From Candidatus Shapirobacteria bacterium UBA2283 (GTDB lineage: Bacteria; Patescibacteriota; Microgenomatia; UBA12405): 8,634 bases of DNA. This document shows, one piece after another, positions 1-5,577 of this stretch. The translations under genes were made by a program, and so were the position numbers. Numbering within the stretch: position 1 is the first letter of the stretch; every line of letters starts with the position of its first letter. The stretch lies in the NCBI GenBank assembly GCA_002345725.1, contig DDWP01000045.1, positions 1 to 8,634 on the forward strand. Reading direction: 5' to 3'. The notes under the pieces are model-generated. The model did not search any database and was not told where the DNA came from. It saw nothing but the letters and a program-made list of their open reading frames with translations.

Positions 1-849
1 TGTGTTTTTTAAACGATGATAAAGGGTAAGGAAGGTTTCTTCTACTGTGAACAATAACCAAAGGATATTGCCTAATAGTGGTCCTAAGTGTTTTCGAAAA
101 TATATTTTCCTAGACTTGTACCAGTGTTTTAAAACAATTTTATATTTGCTATTACTACTATGTCCCCCAACATGGGTTATAGACGACTCAGGATCAAACC
201 ATGTTTCTAGATCATTAGATTTTATAATGCTACCAAAATCCACGTCTTCCATGTACAAGAAGTAGTCTTCACAAAACCTTACTTTTGGTTTTTTCCTGAT
301 AAACATGTATGCCCCACACAGAGAATGCACTTTAATGGGTGTTTTTATGTTTTGTGTTTTCTCTATCCAAAATCTTTTGGAATAGATATTCTCAGGAACG
401 ATTTTTTTTAAGTTTGTGAACTCAAAGAGAGCAGTAAGAAATCCTGGCTTACTGGTCGCTGTGTACCTATCCTGAAGAGTTTCTGGGTTTAAGATTCTTC
501 CTCCTATGGTACCAATGTTTTTGTTTTTTATTATCTTAGAATAAGATTTTAATGGGCTTTTGTCTCTTAGTTCACAGTCCGGGTTTATCAATAGAATTAT
601 ATCGGTTTTTGATTCGTCAATTCCTTGATTCACGGCTTTTGCAAATCCTGTATTATTACTGTTCTTGATAAATCTTACCTTTTTATTTGATGTAGAAAAA
701 TGTTTAGTGTCGCTTGAATTGTTGTCTATTACTATGATCTCGTATATCTGTTCATTTATGTTATCGAGGGATTTGATTAGACGTTTAAGTTTTTCTGTGC
801 TGTTGTAGTTTATGGTAACAACGCTTATTTTTTCTTTTATTGTTGACAT
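1..849 (-). CDS. Family 2 glycosyltransferase, rhamnosyltransferase-like (3' end outside window)
   Basis: Open on the minus strand from ATG at 849 to the window edge: 283 codons with no stop, so the C-terminus is missing. The product should transfer a sugar from a nucleotide-sugar donor to a surface glycan or lipid-linked acceptor on the cytoplasmic face. Visible GT2 marks are the N-terminal Rossmann-like strand ISVVTINYNS (8-17), EIIVIDNNSSDT (37-48), NTGFAKAVNQG (66-76), the DXD-equivalent INPDCEL (88-94), and the acidic catalytic region YFLYMEDVDFG (196-206) followed by HVGGHSS (226-232). This set resembles WbbL/rhamnosyltransferase-like members. These usually run about 290-320 residues, so probably only a short tail is lost; a hydrophobic stretch (about 257-268) lies near the edge. 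Donor and acceptor cannot be told from sequence. It diverges from the lipase gene across 27 bases, and no Shine-Dalgarno sequence precedes the ATG. Family call firm, substrate unknown. Confidence 0.9.
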   Translation of the reverse strand, partial: MSTIKEKISVVTINYNSTEKLKRLIKSLDNINEQIYEIIVIDNNSSDTKHFSTSNKKVRFIKNSNNTGFAKAVNQGIDESKTDIILLINPDCELRDKSPLKSYSKIIKNKNIGTIGGRILNPETLQDRYTATSKPGFLTALFEFTNLKKIVPENIYSKRFWIEKTQNIKTPIKVHSLCGAYMFIRKKPKVRFCEDYFLYMEDVDFGSIIKSNDLETWFDPESSITHVGGHSSNSKYKIVLKHWYKSRKIYFRKHLGPLLGNILWLLFTVEETFLTLYHRLKNT

Positions 850-871
850 ATATTTAAAACAAGAATATCTT
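843..871 (+). promoter_or_regulatory. Promoter of the lipase gene (-35 TTGACA, 17-bp spacer, -10 TATCTT)
   Basis: A perfect sigma70-type -35 TTGACA (843-848) is followed by exactly 17 bases and then TATCTT (866-871), which matches four of six -10 positions. Transcription would begin about 876-880, on or next to the GTG start codon at 877, giving a leaderless mRNA. The -35 overlaps the start codon of the divergent glycosyltransferase (ATG complement at 847-849), so the two genes could compete for polymerase. Confidence 0.55.
862..867 (-). promoter_or_regulatory. Possible -10 box for the glycosyltransferase
   Basis: TATTCT on the minus strand ends 12 bases before the ATG at 849, which would start transcription about 5 bases ahead of it. 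No convincing -35 is present. It overlaps the proposed -10 of the divergent lipase gene. Weak on its own. Confidence 0.25.
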
Positions 872-876
872 AAGTT

Positions 877-3186
877 GTGAGAAAAATAACTTTGTTTTTT
901 TCTTGGGTTTGTTTTTGTTTTTATTTTCTTGCTTCATCGTCACCGATTAATGCAAGTTACTTATTTTACGACGATTTTTCATCTGGAGGTATTGATAAAT
1001 GGACTGTAGTTGGTGAAGATTTCTGGAAAGTGCTTGGCGAAGAAAAGACATTATATAGTGAATTGTCTTATAGAGAACAAGGCTATCTATTGGCTAAAAA
1101 CACTTATAATTTAAGTGATTATAAAATGTCTGTGGAGGTTAGAAATGTGTCTGGTATTGATCAACATTTTGTGTTTAGGACGAAGGAAGATCTTAGTGCT
1201 TTTTATCAAGTCGAGTTGAGATTTCCTGATCCAGGTTGGCCACAGGATCCTGCTTCAAATCTAAGGTTGTGGAGATATAAAGATGGAAGATATGTAAGAT
1301 TGTTGCCAGATATACCATACAGTCTCGTAAAAGATAAAGTTCATAACTTAGTTATTGAACTGGAGGGCTTTAATATAAAGATCTATGTGGATGGTAACTT
1401 GGTAATAGATTTTATCGACGAATTAGATGGGATATCTGAGGGTGGAGTCGGTATCCATGCGTATGCTGGTGATTATCGTCCTGCTACTATTGTCAATTAT
1501 TATGATAATTTTTCTGTATCTGGCCTTGAGTCAACTCCTCGCAATAAGGTTGTCGTGGTGCCGGGATTTGGGGGTTCGTGGAACACCGAAGCACTAGTTT
1601 ACAACCGTTCGGTCACTGATGATTCTTGGGTCATGACTCCGTTTGTAAAAAATTATGACGGGCTAATTAATACTTTGATTGAACAGGGGTATGAACGTGA
1701 TAAAGATCTGTTTGTTTGGAACTATGATTGGAGGAAGCCTGTCGCAGATAACGTTATTAAATTTAATTCGTTTGTTGGGTCAAAACTCACTGATACGCAA
1801 AAGGTCGACGTGGTGGGTCATAGTATGGGTGGTCTGATTGCTAGAATATGGGCGCAGGACAATATTGATAGTGGTAAGGTTGGTAAAGTGGTTACTCTAG
1901 GTTCTCCTCATTCTGGGTTGGTTAAAGCCTATGAGTGGTGGAATGGTGGTAGGATTTCGGGCGATAATGATGTAGGATCTATTGCTTTAGCGATTCTCTA
2001 TCAGCTAAATCGTCGTAATTTACAGAGTGAGGTGGAAGTGTTAAGAAATTATGCTCCTTCTTTAAAAGATGTCTTGCCGACTTTTGATTTTGTCAAAAAA
2101 GGAAGTAAGTTAATCTCTGGGAATGATTTGTATTTTAAAAATGATTACCTTAAAGGCAAGAATTCTTCAGTTAATCTGATATTTGATAATTTGTTGACTG
2201 TGGCCGGTATTGGTCAAAAGACAACGAGTAATTTAGTTTTGGGGGAGAGAAATGTTTTTGACAAAGTTCTCAATAAATGGCCAGATGGGTCACCGTTGAA
2301 ATATGTTTATGCTGATGGTGATGGAGCGGTTTTGAAAAACAGCGCTGTATTTAGTGGAGATGTCTATGGAGAAAAGATGTCTGATCATGGCCAGATAACA
2401 GATAAGGCAATTAATACCGTCTTGTCTGAGCTAGGAATCGGGGTAAGCAGTACTCAGCCAATTTATGAGATGAGTAAGAAGGCAGTTTTCTTTATTGGTT
2501 CACCGGCTTATTTGAATGTCAAATGTGGCACTGACTCCCCTATCGTTTCTGATAGTCTAGGGTTTGTTTTAACTGAAAATTTGGGGGATTGCTCAGTAAA
2601 TGTAGTTGGGACTGGGAGTGGTGTTTACCATTTAGTTACTGGTACGACTTATGATGATAATTGGCGTTATTTTGAAGATAGTATAAATGTAGGGGAAACT
2701 AGGGTTTTTTTGATAAATAATGGAAAGTTAAAAAGTGATGTCGTGAATTTAGATTCTTTATACAGGTTGGTTAAATATGATTTGGTGAAGTTGCAATCGC
2801 AATATCCTGGTAATACTAACCTGACAACGTCGATGATGGCTGCAAATGCAAAACAAGTAAATAGTTTAATGACGGGAGTGTTTAGTTTTAGAAAGGAGAA
2901 AAAAGAGAGCTTGATAAGTGGGGCAATTATGAAGAACATTGAGACAATACTGGCGATAGAAAGTCGTAATCTATCGCCCACTGTGGTTAAAGCGGCTTAT
3001 GTAAAAGCAGTGCAGAGCAAGTCTTTGGTCGACAGGATGACTAGGCTGTATTCTACAAAGAAGGTTCAGCCTTCGGTGTTTGGAGCGGAGAGTTATAAGC
3101 TTTTGGAAAAGATGGTGGATCAGAGTGGTAGTGACTATGCTAAGTCAGTATTGGCAGTAAAGATTGCGTCAGAAGTGTGGAGATGA
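877..3186 (+). CDS. Secreted concanavalin-like / LCAT-type lipase-acyltransferase
   Basis: 769 aa, GTG start; a TAA directly upstream in frame (871-873) leaves no earlier start. A Sec signal peptide (charged MRK, hydrophobic 5-19, likely cleavage after A26, no lipobox) predicts export. Residues about 29-217 look like a LamG/DUF1080 concanavalin-type beta-sandwich, beginning FYDDFSSGGIDKW and ending NYYDNFSVSG. Residues about 223-520 are an alpha/beta hydrolase of the LCAT/PDAT family: oxyanion-region VVVPGFGGS (226-234), YDWR (283-286), nucleophile elbow GHSMGG with Ser316, probable catalytic Asp482 in DGDGAV and His504 in SDHGQ. The triad is complete, so it should hydrolyse or transfer acyl groups on lipids outside the membrane. 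Residues 530-769 are unrecognised: a beta-rich part with C550 and C572, the only cysteines outside the signal peptide and a likely disulfide, then a helical end without a visible anchor. Substrate unknown. tRNA-Val and lepB follow. Confidence 0.88.
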   Translation: MRKITLFFSWVCFCFYFLASSSPINASYLFYDDFSSGGIDKWTVVGEDFWKVLGEEKTLYSELSYREQGYLLAKNTYNLSDYKMSVEVRNVSGIDQHFVFRTKEDLSAFYQVELRFPDPGWPQDPASNLRLWRYKDGRYVRLLPDIPYSLVKDKVHNLVIELEGFNIKIYVDGNLVIDFIDELDGISEGGVGIHAYAGDYRPATIVNYYDNFSVSGLESTPRNKVVVVPGFGGSWNTEALVYNRSVTDDSWVMTPFVKNYDGLINTLIEQGYERDKDLFVWNYDWRKPVADNVIKFNSFVGSKLTDTQKVDVVGHSMGGLIARIWAQDNIDSGKVGKVVTLGSPHSGLVKAYEWWNGGRISGDNDVGSIALAILYQLNRRNLQSEVEVLRNYAPSLKDVLPTFDFVKKGSKLISGNDLYFKNDYLKGKNSSVNLIFDNLLTVAGIGQKTTSNLVLGERNVFDKVLNKWPDGSPLKYVYADGDGAVLKNSAVFSGDVYGEKMSDHGQITDKAINTVLSELGIGVSSTQPIYEMSKKAVFFIGSPAYLNVKCGTDSPIVSDSLGFVLTENLGDCSVNVVGTGSGVYHLVTGTTYDDNWRYFEDSINVGETRVFLINNGKLKSDVVNLDSLYRLVKYDLVKLQSQYPGNTNLTTSMMAANAKQVNSLMTGVFSFRKEKKESLISGAIMKNIETILAIESRNLSPTVVKAAYVKAVQSKSLVDRMTRLYSTKKVQPSVFGAESYKLLEKMVDQSGSDYAKSVLAVKIASEVWR

Positions 3187-3192
3187 ATATTG

Positions 3193-3198
3193 TATAAT
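3193..3198 (+). promoter_or_regulatory. -10 box for tRNA-Val and lepB
   Basis: A perfect TATAAT lies 8 bases before the first base of the tRNA, placing the start of transcription about 3204-3206, almost at the mature 5' end. I see no good -35 at 16-18 bases upstream; that stretch is the end of the lipase gene. lepB has no room for its own promoter outside the tRNA, so this box probably serves both. Confidence 0.6.
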
Positions 3199-3206
3199 TT
3201 GACATT

Positions 3207-3278
3207 GGCTGCTTGGCTCAGTGGTAGAGCGTTCCATTCACATTGGAAAGGTCAGTGGTTCGATCCCACTAGTGGCCA
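3207..3278 (+). tRNA. tRNA-Val (anticodon CAC)
   Basis: A full 72-base cloverleaf can be folded by hand. The acceptor stem pairs 3207-3213 with 3271-3277 (two G-U wobbles). The D stem pairs GCTC (3216-3219) with GAGC (3227-3230). The anticodon stem pairs TTCCA (3232-3236) with TGGAA (3244-3248) around loop TTCACAT, with anticodon CAC at 3239-3241 reading GTG valine codons. The variable loop has 5 bases, and the T stem pairs AGTGG (3254-3258) with CCACT (3266-3270) around TTCGATC. The discriminator is A3278. CCA is not encoded; the next bases are CTATG, whose ATG starts lepB. End maturation should therefore need RNase Z and CCA-adding enzyme. Confidence 0.95.
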
Positions 3279-3280
3279 CT

Positions 3281-3841
3281 ATGAAAATAGGAAATTTTAT
3301 ACTGGAGTTTGTCCAGTCAATAGTTCTAGCTTTATCGGTATTTGTGTTGCTCTACCTTTTTGTGGCTCAGCCCAACGAGGTTAAGGGTAGCTCGATGATG
3401 CCAAATTTTGTAGACAAAGAATATTTATTGACGGATAAGCTGAGTTATCAATTTGGTGATCCTCAACGAGGAGATGTGGTGGTTTTTAAAGCGCCACCAA
3501 GTGAACCTTGTGCAGTAGACGAGTGTGAATATATCAAGAGAGTTATTGGTGTTCCCGGGGACAGGGTAATGGTTGAAGGTGGTAAGGTGTATTTAAATGG
3601 ATCTATGTTGAACGAATTTTATTTACCTGAAGATTTTGTGTCTGATCCTGGTGATTTTCTGGAAGAAGGAGTTGAACAAGAAGTGCCAATGGGTCATTAT
3701 CTATGTTTAGGAGATAACAGGTCACATTCTCGTGATGGACGAGAGTTTGGGCCAATTGAAAAAAGATTGATTGTTGGTAAAGCTTTCTTTATATATTGGC
3801 CAACTAATTCAATAGGATTAGTCCCGCAAGTTAGATTCTAG
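3281..3841 (+). CDS. lepB: Signal peptidase I
   Basis: 186 aa, S26 serine-lysine protease that removes signal peptides from exported proteins at the outer face of the membrane. One N-terminal membrane segment (about 8-29) is followed by box B GSSMMPNF with nucleophile Ser38, box C RGDVVVFKAP (63-72), box D YIKRVIGVPGD (84-94) with general base Lys86, and box E GDNRSHSRDGR (144-154). Length suits the short single-anchor type. A CAVDEC loop (77-82) between boxes C and D holds a possible disulfide. The start is ATG 3281; an in-frame start at 3221 would lie inside the tRNA and add 20 residues unlike the family. The start codon is only two bases past the tRNA, with no ribosome binding site except tRNA sequence. 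The TAG stop overlaps that of parB. A plausible client, the lipase, lies upstream. Confidence 0.95.
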   Translation: MKIGNFILEFVQSIVLALSVFVLLYLFVAQPNEVKGSSMMPNFVDKEYLLTDKLSYQFGDPQRGDVVVFKAPPSEPCAVDECEYIKRVIGVPGDRVMVEGGKVYLNGSMLNEFYLPEDFVSDPGDFLEEGVEQEVPMGHYLCLGDNRSHSRDGREFGPIEKRLIVGKAFFIYWPTNSIGLVPQVRF

Positions 3842-4680
3842 TCGTTGTGGGTGAATTCTTTGTGGCAGATGTCTTTATATAGTTTTTTAAGGTTACGAAA
3901 ACGGTGGTCTACTGGTCCTTTAAACTGGAAGGTTACTCGAGTTAGAACGTTGGTTTGAGTAATCTTTACTTTTGCGGTATTGTCCGGAAAAAGTGATTCT
4001 ATATCGTTGGAAATTGTGTCTAATTTTGATTTTAGAAATTGGGGTAAGTTTTCTTTGGTAATAGGTACATCCCCTTCTTCAATTTTTTTGCGCATTCTTC
4101 TGGCGATTTCTTCAGCTCTTCTAACAGAAGCTTTTTCTTTGAGGACGATTTTGTAGGCTTCAATGATAAGACGAGTGTCACCGATACTAGATAAAGCTCG
4201 AGCATGACCTTCGCTGATAAGTCCAGAAAGTAACCCGTCTTTGAGAGCGTCGGGTAAGGTGAGTAATTTGAGTATATTGATAACGTAGGGAACGCTTTTA
4301 CTAATTTTTTTGGCGATGCCAGCATGGTCGAGATTAAATTCTTCTTTGAGACGAAGAAATGACTTGGCTTTTTCAAGTGGATTTAAGTCTTTGCGTTGGA
4401 CATTTTCGACAATGGCCATCTCTAGCATTTGCTGTGGGGAGGTCTTTTTGATAATGGCGGGGACATAAGGTAGCTTTAGTGTCCTGGCGGCCCTCCAACG
4501 ACGTTCTCCGGCGATGATTTGATAGCCGGCGGGTGTCTGAGCGACAATGAGTGGTTCGAGTATGCCATGCTCTCTGATTGACTCGACTAATTCAGAGACT
4601 GATTCGGGGCTAATGACTCCTCGAGGTTGAAGAGGATTTGGTTCGAGTTGGTTGGTGGGTATCTGAGTAATATCTTTCAT
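3838..4680 (-). CDS. parB: Chromosome-partitioning protein ParB (Spo0J family)
   Basis: 280 aa, the centromere-binding CTPase clamp that loads at parS and spreads along DNA during chromosome segregation. The N-terminal ParB domain shows PLQPR (16-20), the CTP-binding box GERRWRAA (58-65) and ENVQRKDLNPLE (92-103). The helix-turn-helix DNA-binding region follows at about 117-138 (AGIAKKISKSVPYV), then the typical DALKDGLLSGLISEGHARAL (144-163). The C-terminal third is less conserved and should dimerise. All key motifs are intact and the length is normal. No parA is next to it and no canonical parS is in the window. The ATG is the first possible start, since a TAA lies four codons upstream in frame. 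An AGGAG lies 21 bases upstream, too far for a normal ribosome site, and the start codon is inside an inverted repeat. Confidence 0.95.
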   Translation of the reverse strand: MKDITQIPTNQLEPNPLQPRGVISPESVSELVESIREHGILEPLIVAQTPAGYQIIAGERRWRAARTLKLPYVPAIIKKTSPQQMLEMAIVENVQRKDLNPLEKAKSFLRLKEEFNLDHAGIAKKISKSVPYVINILKLLTLPDALKDGLLSGLISEGHARALSSIGDTRLIIEAYKIVLKEKASVRRAEEIARRMRKKIEEGDVPITKENLPQFLKSKLDTISNDIESLFPDNTAKVKITQTNVLTRVTFQFKGPVDHRFRNLKKLYKDICHKEFTHND

Positions 4681-4700
4681 AGTAAAAGATTACTATGAAA
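4675..4700. repeat. Perfect 11-bp inverted repeat over the parB start codon
   Basis: TTTCATAGTAA (4675-4685), spacer AAGA, then TTACTATGAAA (4690-4700), with no mismatch. In parB mRNA this is an 11-bp stem with a four-base loop, and the AUG (4678-4680 complement) is inside the 3' arm, so it would hide the start codon. As DNA it could instead be a dimer-binding operator. The outer TTTCA...TGAAA bases faintly recall parS (TGTTTCACGTGAAACA), but spacing and core differ, so it is not parS. Confidence 0.75.
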
Positions 4701-4722
4701 ACTCCTGTGAAAAAAGTAGGAC

Positions 4723-4732
4723 GAACTAGTTC
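4723..4732. repeat. 10-bp palindrome between the divergent parB and 77-aa gene promoters
   Basis: GAACTAGTTC is a perfect palindrome lying 7 bases upstream of the extended -10 of the plus-strand gene and inside the likely 5' leader of parB. It may be a small operator, but a palindrome this short can arise by chance. Confidence 0.3.
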
Positions 4733-4739
4733 AAATGTG

Positions 4740-4748
4740 TGATATACT
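4740..4748 (+). promoter_or_regulatory. Extended -10 promoter of the 77-aa gene
   Basis: TGATATACT fits the extended -10 form TGnTATAnT; no -35 is apparent, as is common for this class. Transcription should begin near G4755-G4756, leaving a leader of about 3-4 bases before ATG 4759. Confidence 0.6.
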
Positions 4749-4754
4749 ATTATA
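4749..4754 (-). promoter_or_regulatory. Possible -10 box for parB
   Basis: TATAAT on the minus strand, directly abutting the plus-strand -10 at 4743-4748. It would start transcription near 4742 and give parB a leader of about 62 bases containing the AGGAG (4702-4706) and the start-codon hairpin. No -35 is seen. A poorer alternative, TAATCT just before the parB ATG, would give a leaderless mRNA. Confidence 0.4.
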
Positions 4755-4758
4755 GGTT

Positions 4759-4992
4759 ATGAAATTAAAAGATATTCCATCAGGAACAGTAATTAAGTTG
4801 ATTGGGTCACCTACTTTGGGGCCTGTTATTGTTGATAAAACCATAGACCCTGAGGGAACACAAATTAGGCTCAAGTGGCCAGGAACGTTTGAAGAGTGTT
4901 CTGGCAGTTTTCCGGGTGATCAAGATGTACAAATAGTTAATCGAGATAAAGCAGATTTAAGTGGAGTTTGGCCAAGAAAGAAAACAGCTTAG
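4759..4992 (+). CDS. Small protein of unknown function (77 aa)
   Basis: I do not recognise a family. The ATG start follows a good extended -10 promoter by 10 bases, and the frame fills the whole gap between two conserved genes, which supports it as a real gene. The protein has no signal peptide or membrane segment. Alternating hydrophobic stretches suggest about four beta strands: TVIKLIG (10-16), GPVIVDKTI (21-29), TQIRLKWPG (34-42) and DVQIVN (56-61). Gly/Pro turns separate them, and a basic tail (RKK, 73-75) follows. This looks like a small beta-barrel, perhaps SH3- or KOW-like, which would suit nucleic-acid or ribosome binding; that is inference only. There is a single cysteine, C47. Its TAG stop overlaps the rpmA stop on the other strand. 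Confidence 0.75.
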   Translation: MKLKDIPSGTVIKLIGSPTLGPVIVDKTIDPEGTQIRLKWPGTFEECSGSFPGDQDVQIVNRDKADLSGVWPRKKTA

Positions 4993-5240
4993 GCGTGGAC
5001 GACGGAGACGAATTTTTTACCTAACTTTTTGAAGAATTTGACTATTCCTGGCTTGGAAGCGTAGACAGTGAAATCTTTGCCAGTTTTGGTACCTGGACCG
5101 TTGTGGAAATGGGAACCAACTTGTCGAACGATGATTTGACCAACTTCAACTTTTTGGTCGCCAAATTTCTTAACACCCCGTCTTTGCCCGGGACGATTTG
5201 ACTTCTGATTGGTTTTTCCTTGTGATTTGGTATGTGCCAT
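4989..5240 (-). CDS. rpmA: 50S ribosomal protein L27
   Basis: 83 aa, a typical length. L27 sits by the peptidyl-transferase centre, where its flexible N-terminal tail contacts tRNA ends. The family pattern is clear: MAH start, basic glycine-rich tail, RRGVKKFGDQKV (20-31), GQIIVRQVGSHFHNGPG (34-50), GKDFTVYA (54-61), VKFFKK (67-72) and KFVSVV (76-81). The protein begins directly at MAHT, without the cleaved N-terminal extension of Firmicutes L27. It lies 14 bases after rplU in the standard L21-L27 order and probably relies on the rplU promoter. The bases before the ATG (TAACTAACC) contain no Shine-Dalgarno sequence. The stop overlaps that of the convergent 77-aa gene. Confidence 0.97.
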   Translation of the reverse strand: MAHTKSQGKTNQKSNRPGQRRGVKKFGDQKVEVGQIIVRQVGSHFHNGPGTKTGKDFTVYASKPGIVKFFKKLGKKFVSVVHA

Positions 5241-5254
5241 GGTTAGTTATAAAG

Positions 5255-5569
5255 TTAAAAGTTAATTTTAGTAATTTTAATGTCGGTTAATTGTGGTCGA
5301 AAACCAGCAGAACGTCGGTATCGTGATTTTGATTTGAACTTAAAGACGTCTATTTTTTCGCCTTTATAGTCTTTAACGGCTTCATATTCTATAGAAGCAT
5401 CTTTTACAAAAGGTGTTCCGACAGAAACTTTGTCTTCGTTAACTGTGAGAAGGACATCGTTAAGAGTATTTTTTTTACCTGTTTCCAAACTTTGATTGTC
5501 GACAGTGATAACTTGTCCTTCACTAACTTGGTATTGAGTGCCAGATATGGCAATTACAGCGTATTTCAT
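5255..5569 (-). CDS. rplU: 50S ribosomal protein L21
   Basis: 104 aa, normal length. L21 binds 23S rRNA in the large subunit. Recognised from the start KYAVIAISGTQYQVSEGQ (2-19), VGTPFV (50-55) and the basic C-terminal signature FKFKSKSRYRR (76-86) with GFRPQLTDIKI (89-99), where many bacteria have GHRQ...T.IKI. It pairs with rpmA downstream. An extended -10 ends 8 bases before its ATG, so the transcript should start two or three bases before the coding region. That leaves no room for an L21 leader RNA of the kind known from Firmicutes. rodA ends 47 bases upstream on the same strand, so read-through from ileS-rodA is also possible. Confidence 0.97.
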   Translation of the reverse strand: MKYAVIAISGTQYQVSEGQVITVDNQSLETGKKNTLNDVLLTVNEDKVSVGTPFVKDASIEYEAVKDYKGEKIDVFKFKSKSRYRRSAGFRPQLTDIKITKINF

Positions 5570-5577
5570 ACTGGGGA

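Noticed and set aside
47..265. 72-aa plus-strand reading frame
   Set aside because: It is antisense to the conserved glycosyltransferase frame and has no features of its own.
3184..3186. TGA read as an amino acid in an alternative code
   Set aside because: A tRNA gene with its promoter follows at once, so TGA ends the lipase; no other gene needs TGA as a sense codon.
3199..3204. TTGACA just before the tRNA as a -35
   Set aside because: A -10 would have to lie inside the tRNA (3222-3227, TGGTAG), which does not fit. The TATAAT at 3193-3198 explains the tRNA better.
3221..3280. Longer lepB start giving 20 extra N-terminal residues
   Set aside because: The extension is translated from the tRNA-Val gene and has no resemblance to signal peptidase; the ATG at 3281 gives a normal single-anchor enzyme.
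3190..3384. 64-aa plus-strand reading frame
   Set aside because: It runs through the tRNA and the start of lepB in another frame.
4675..4700. Inverted repeat as a parS site or terminator
   Set aside because: It lacks the contiguous parS core GTTTCACGTGAAAC, and as a terminator it lacks a GC-rich stem and T-tract while overlapping a start codon.
4695..4742. 15-codon ORF starting MKTPVKK in the parB upstream region
   Set aside because: Its ATG is simply the mirror of the parB start created by the inverted repeat, it has no promoter or ribosome site, and it ends inside the extended -10 box.
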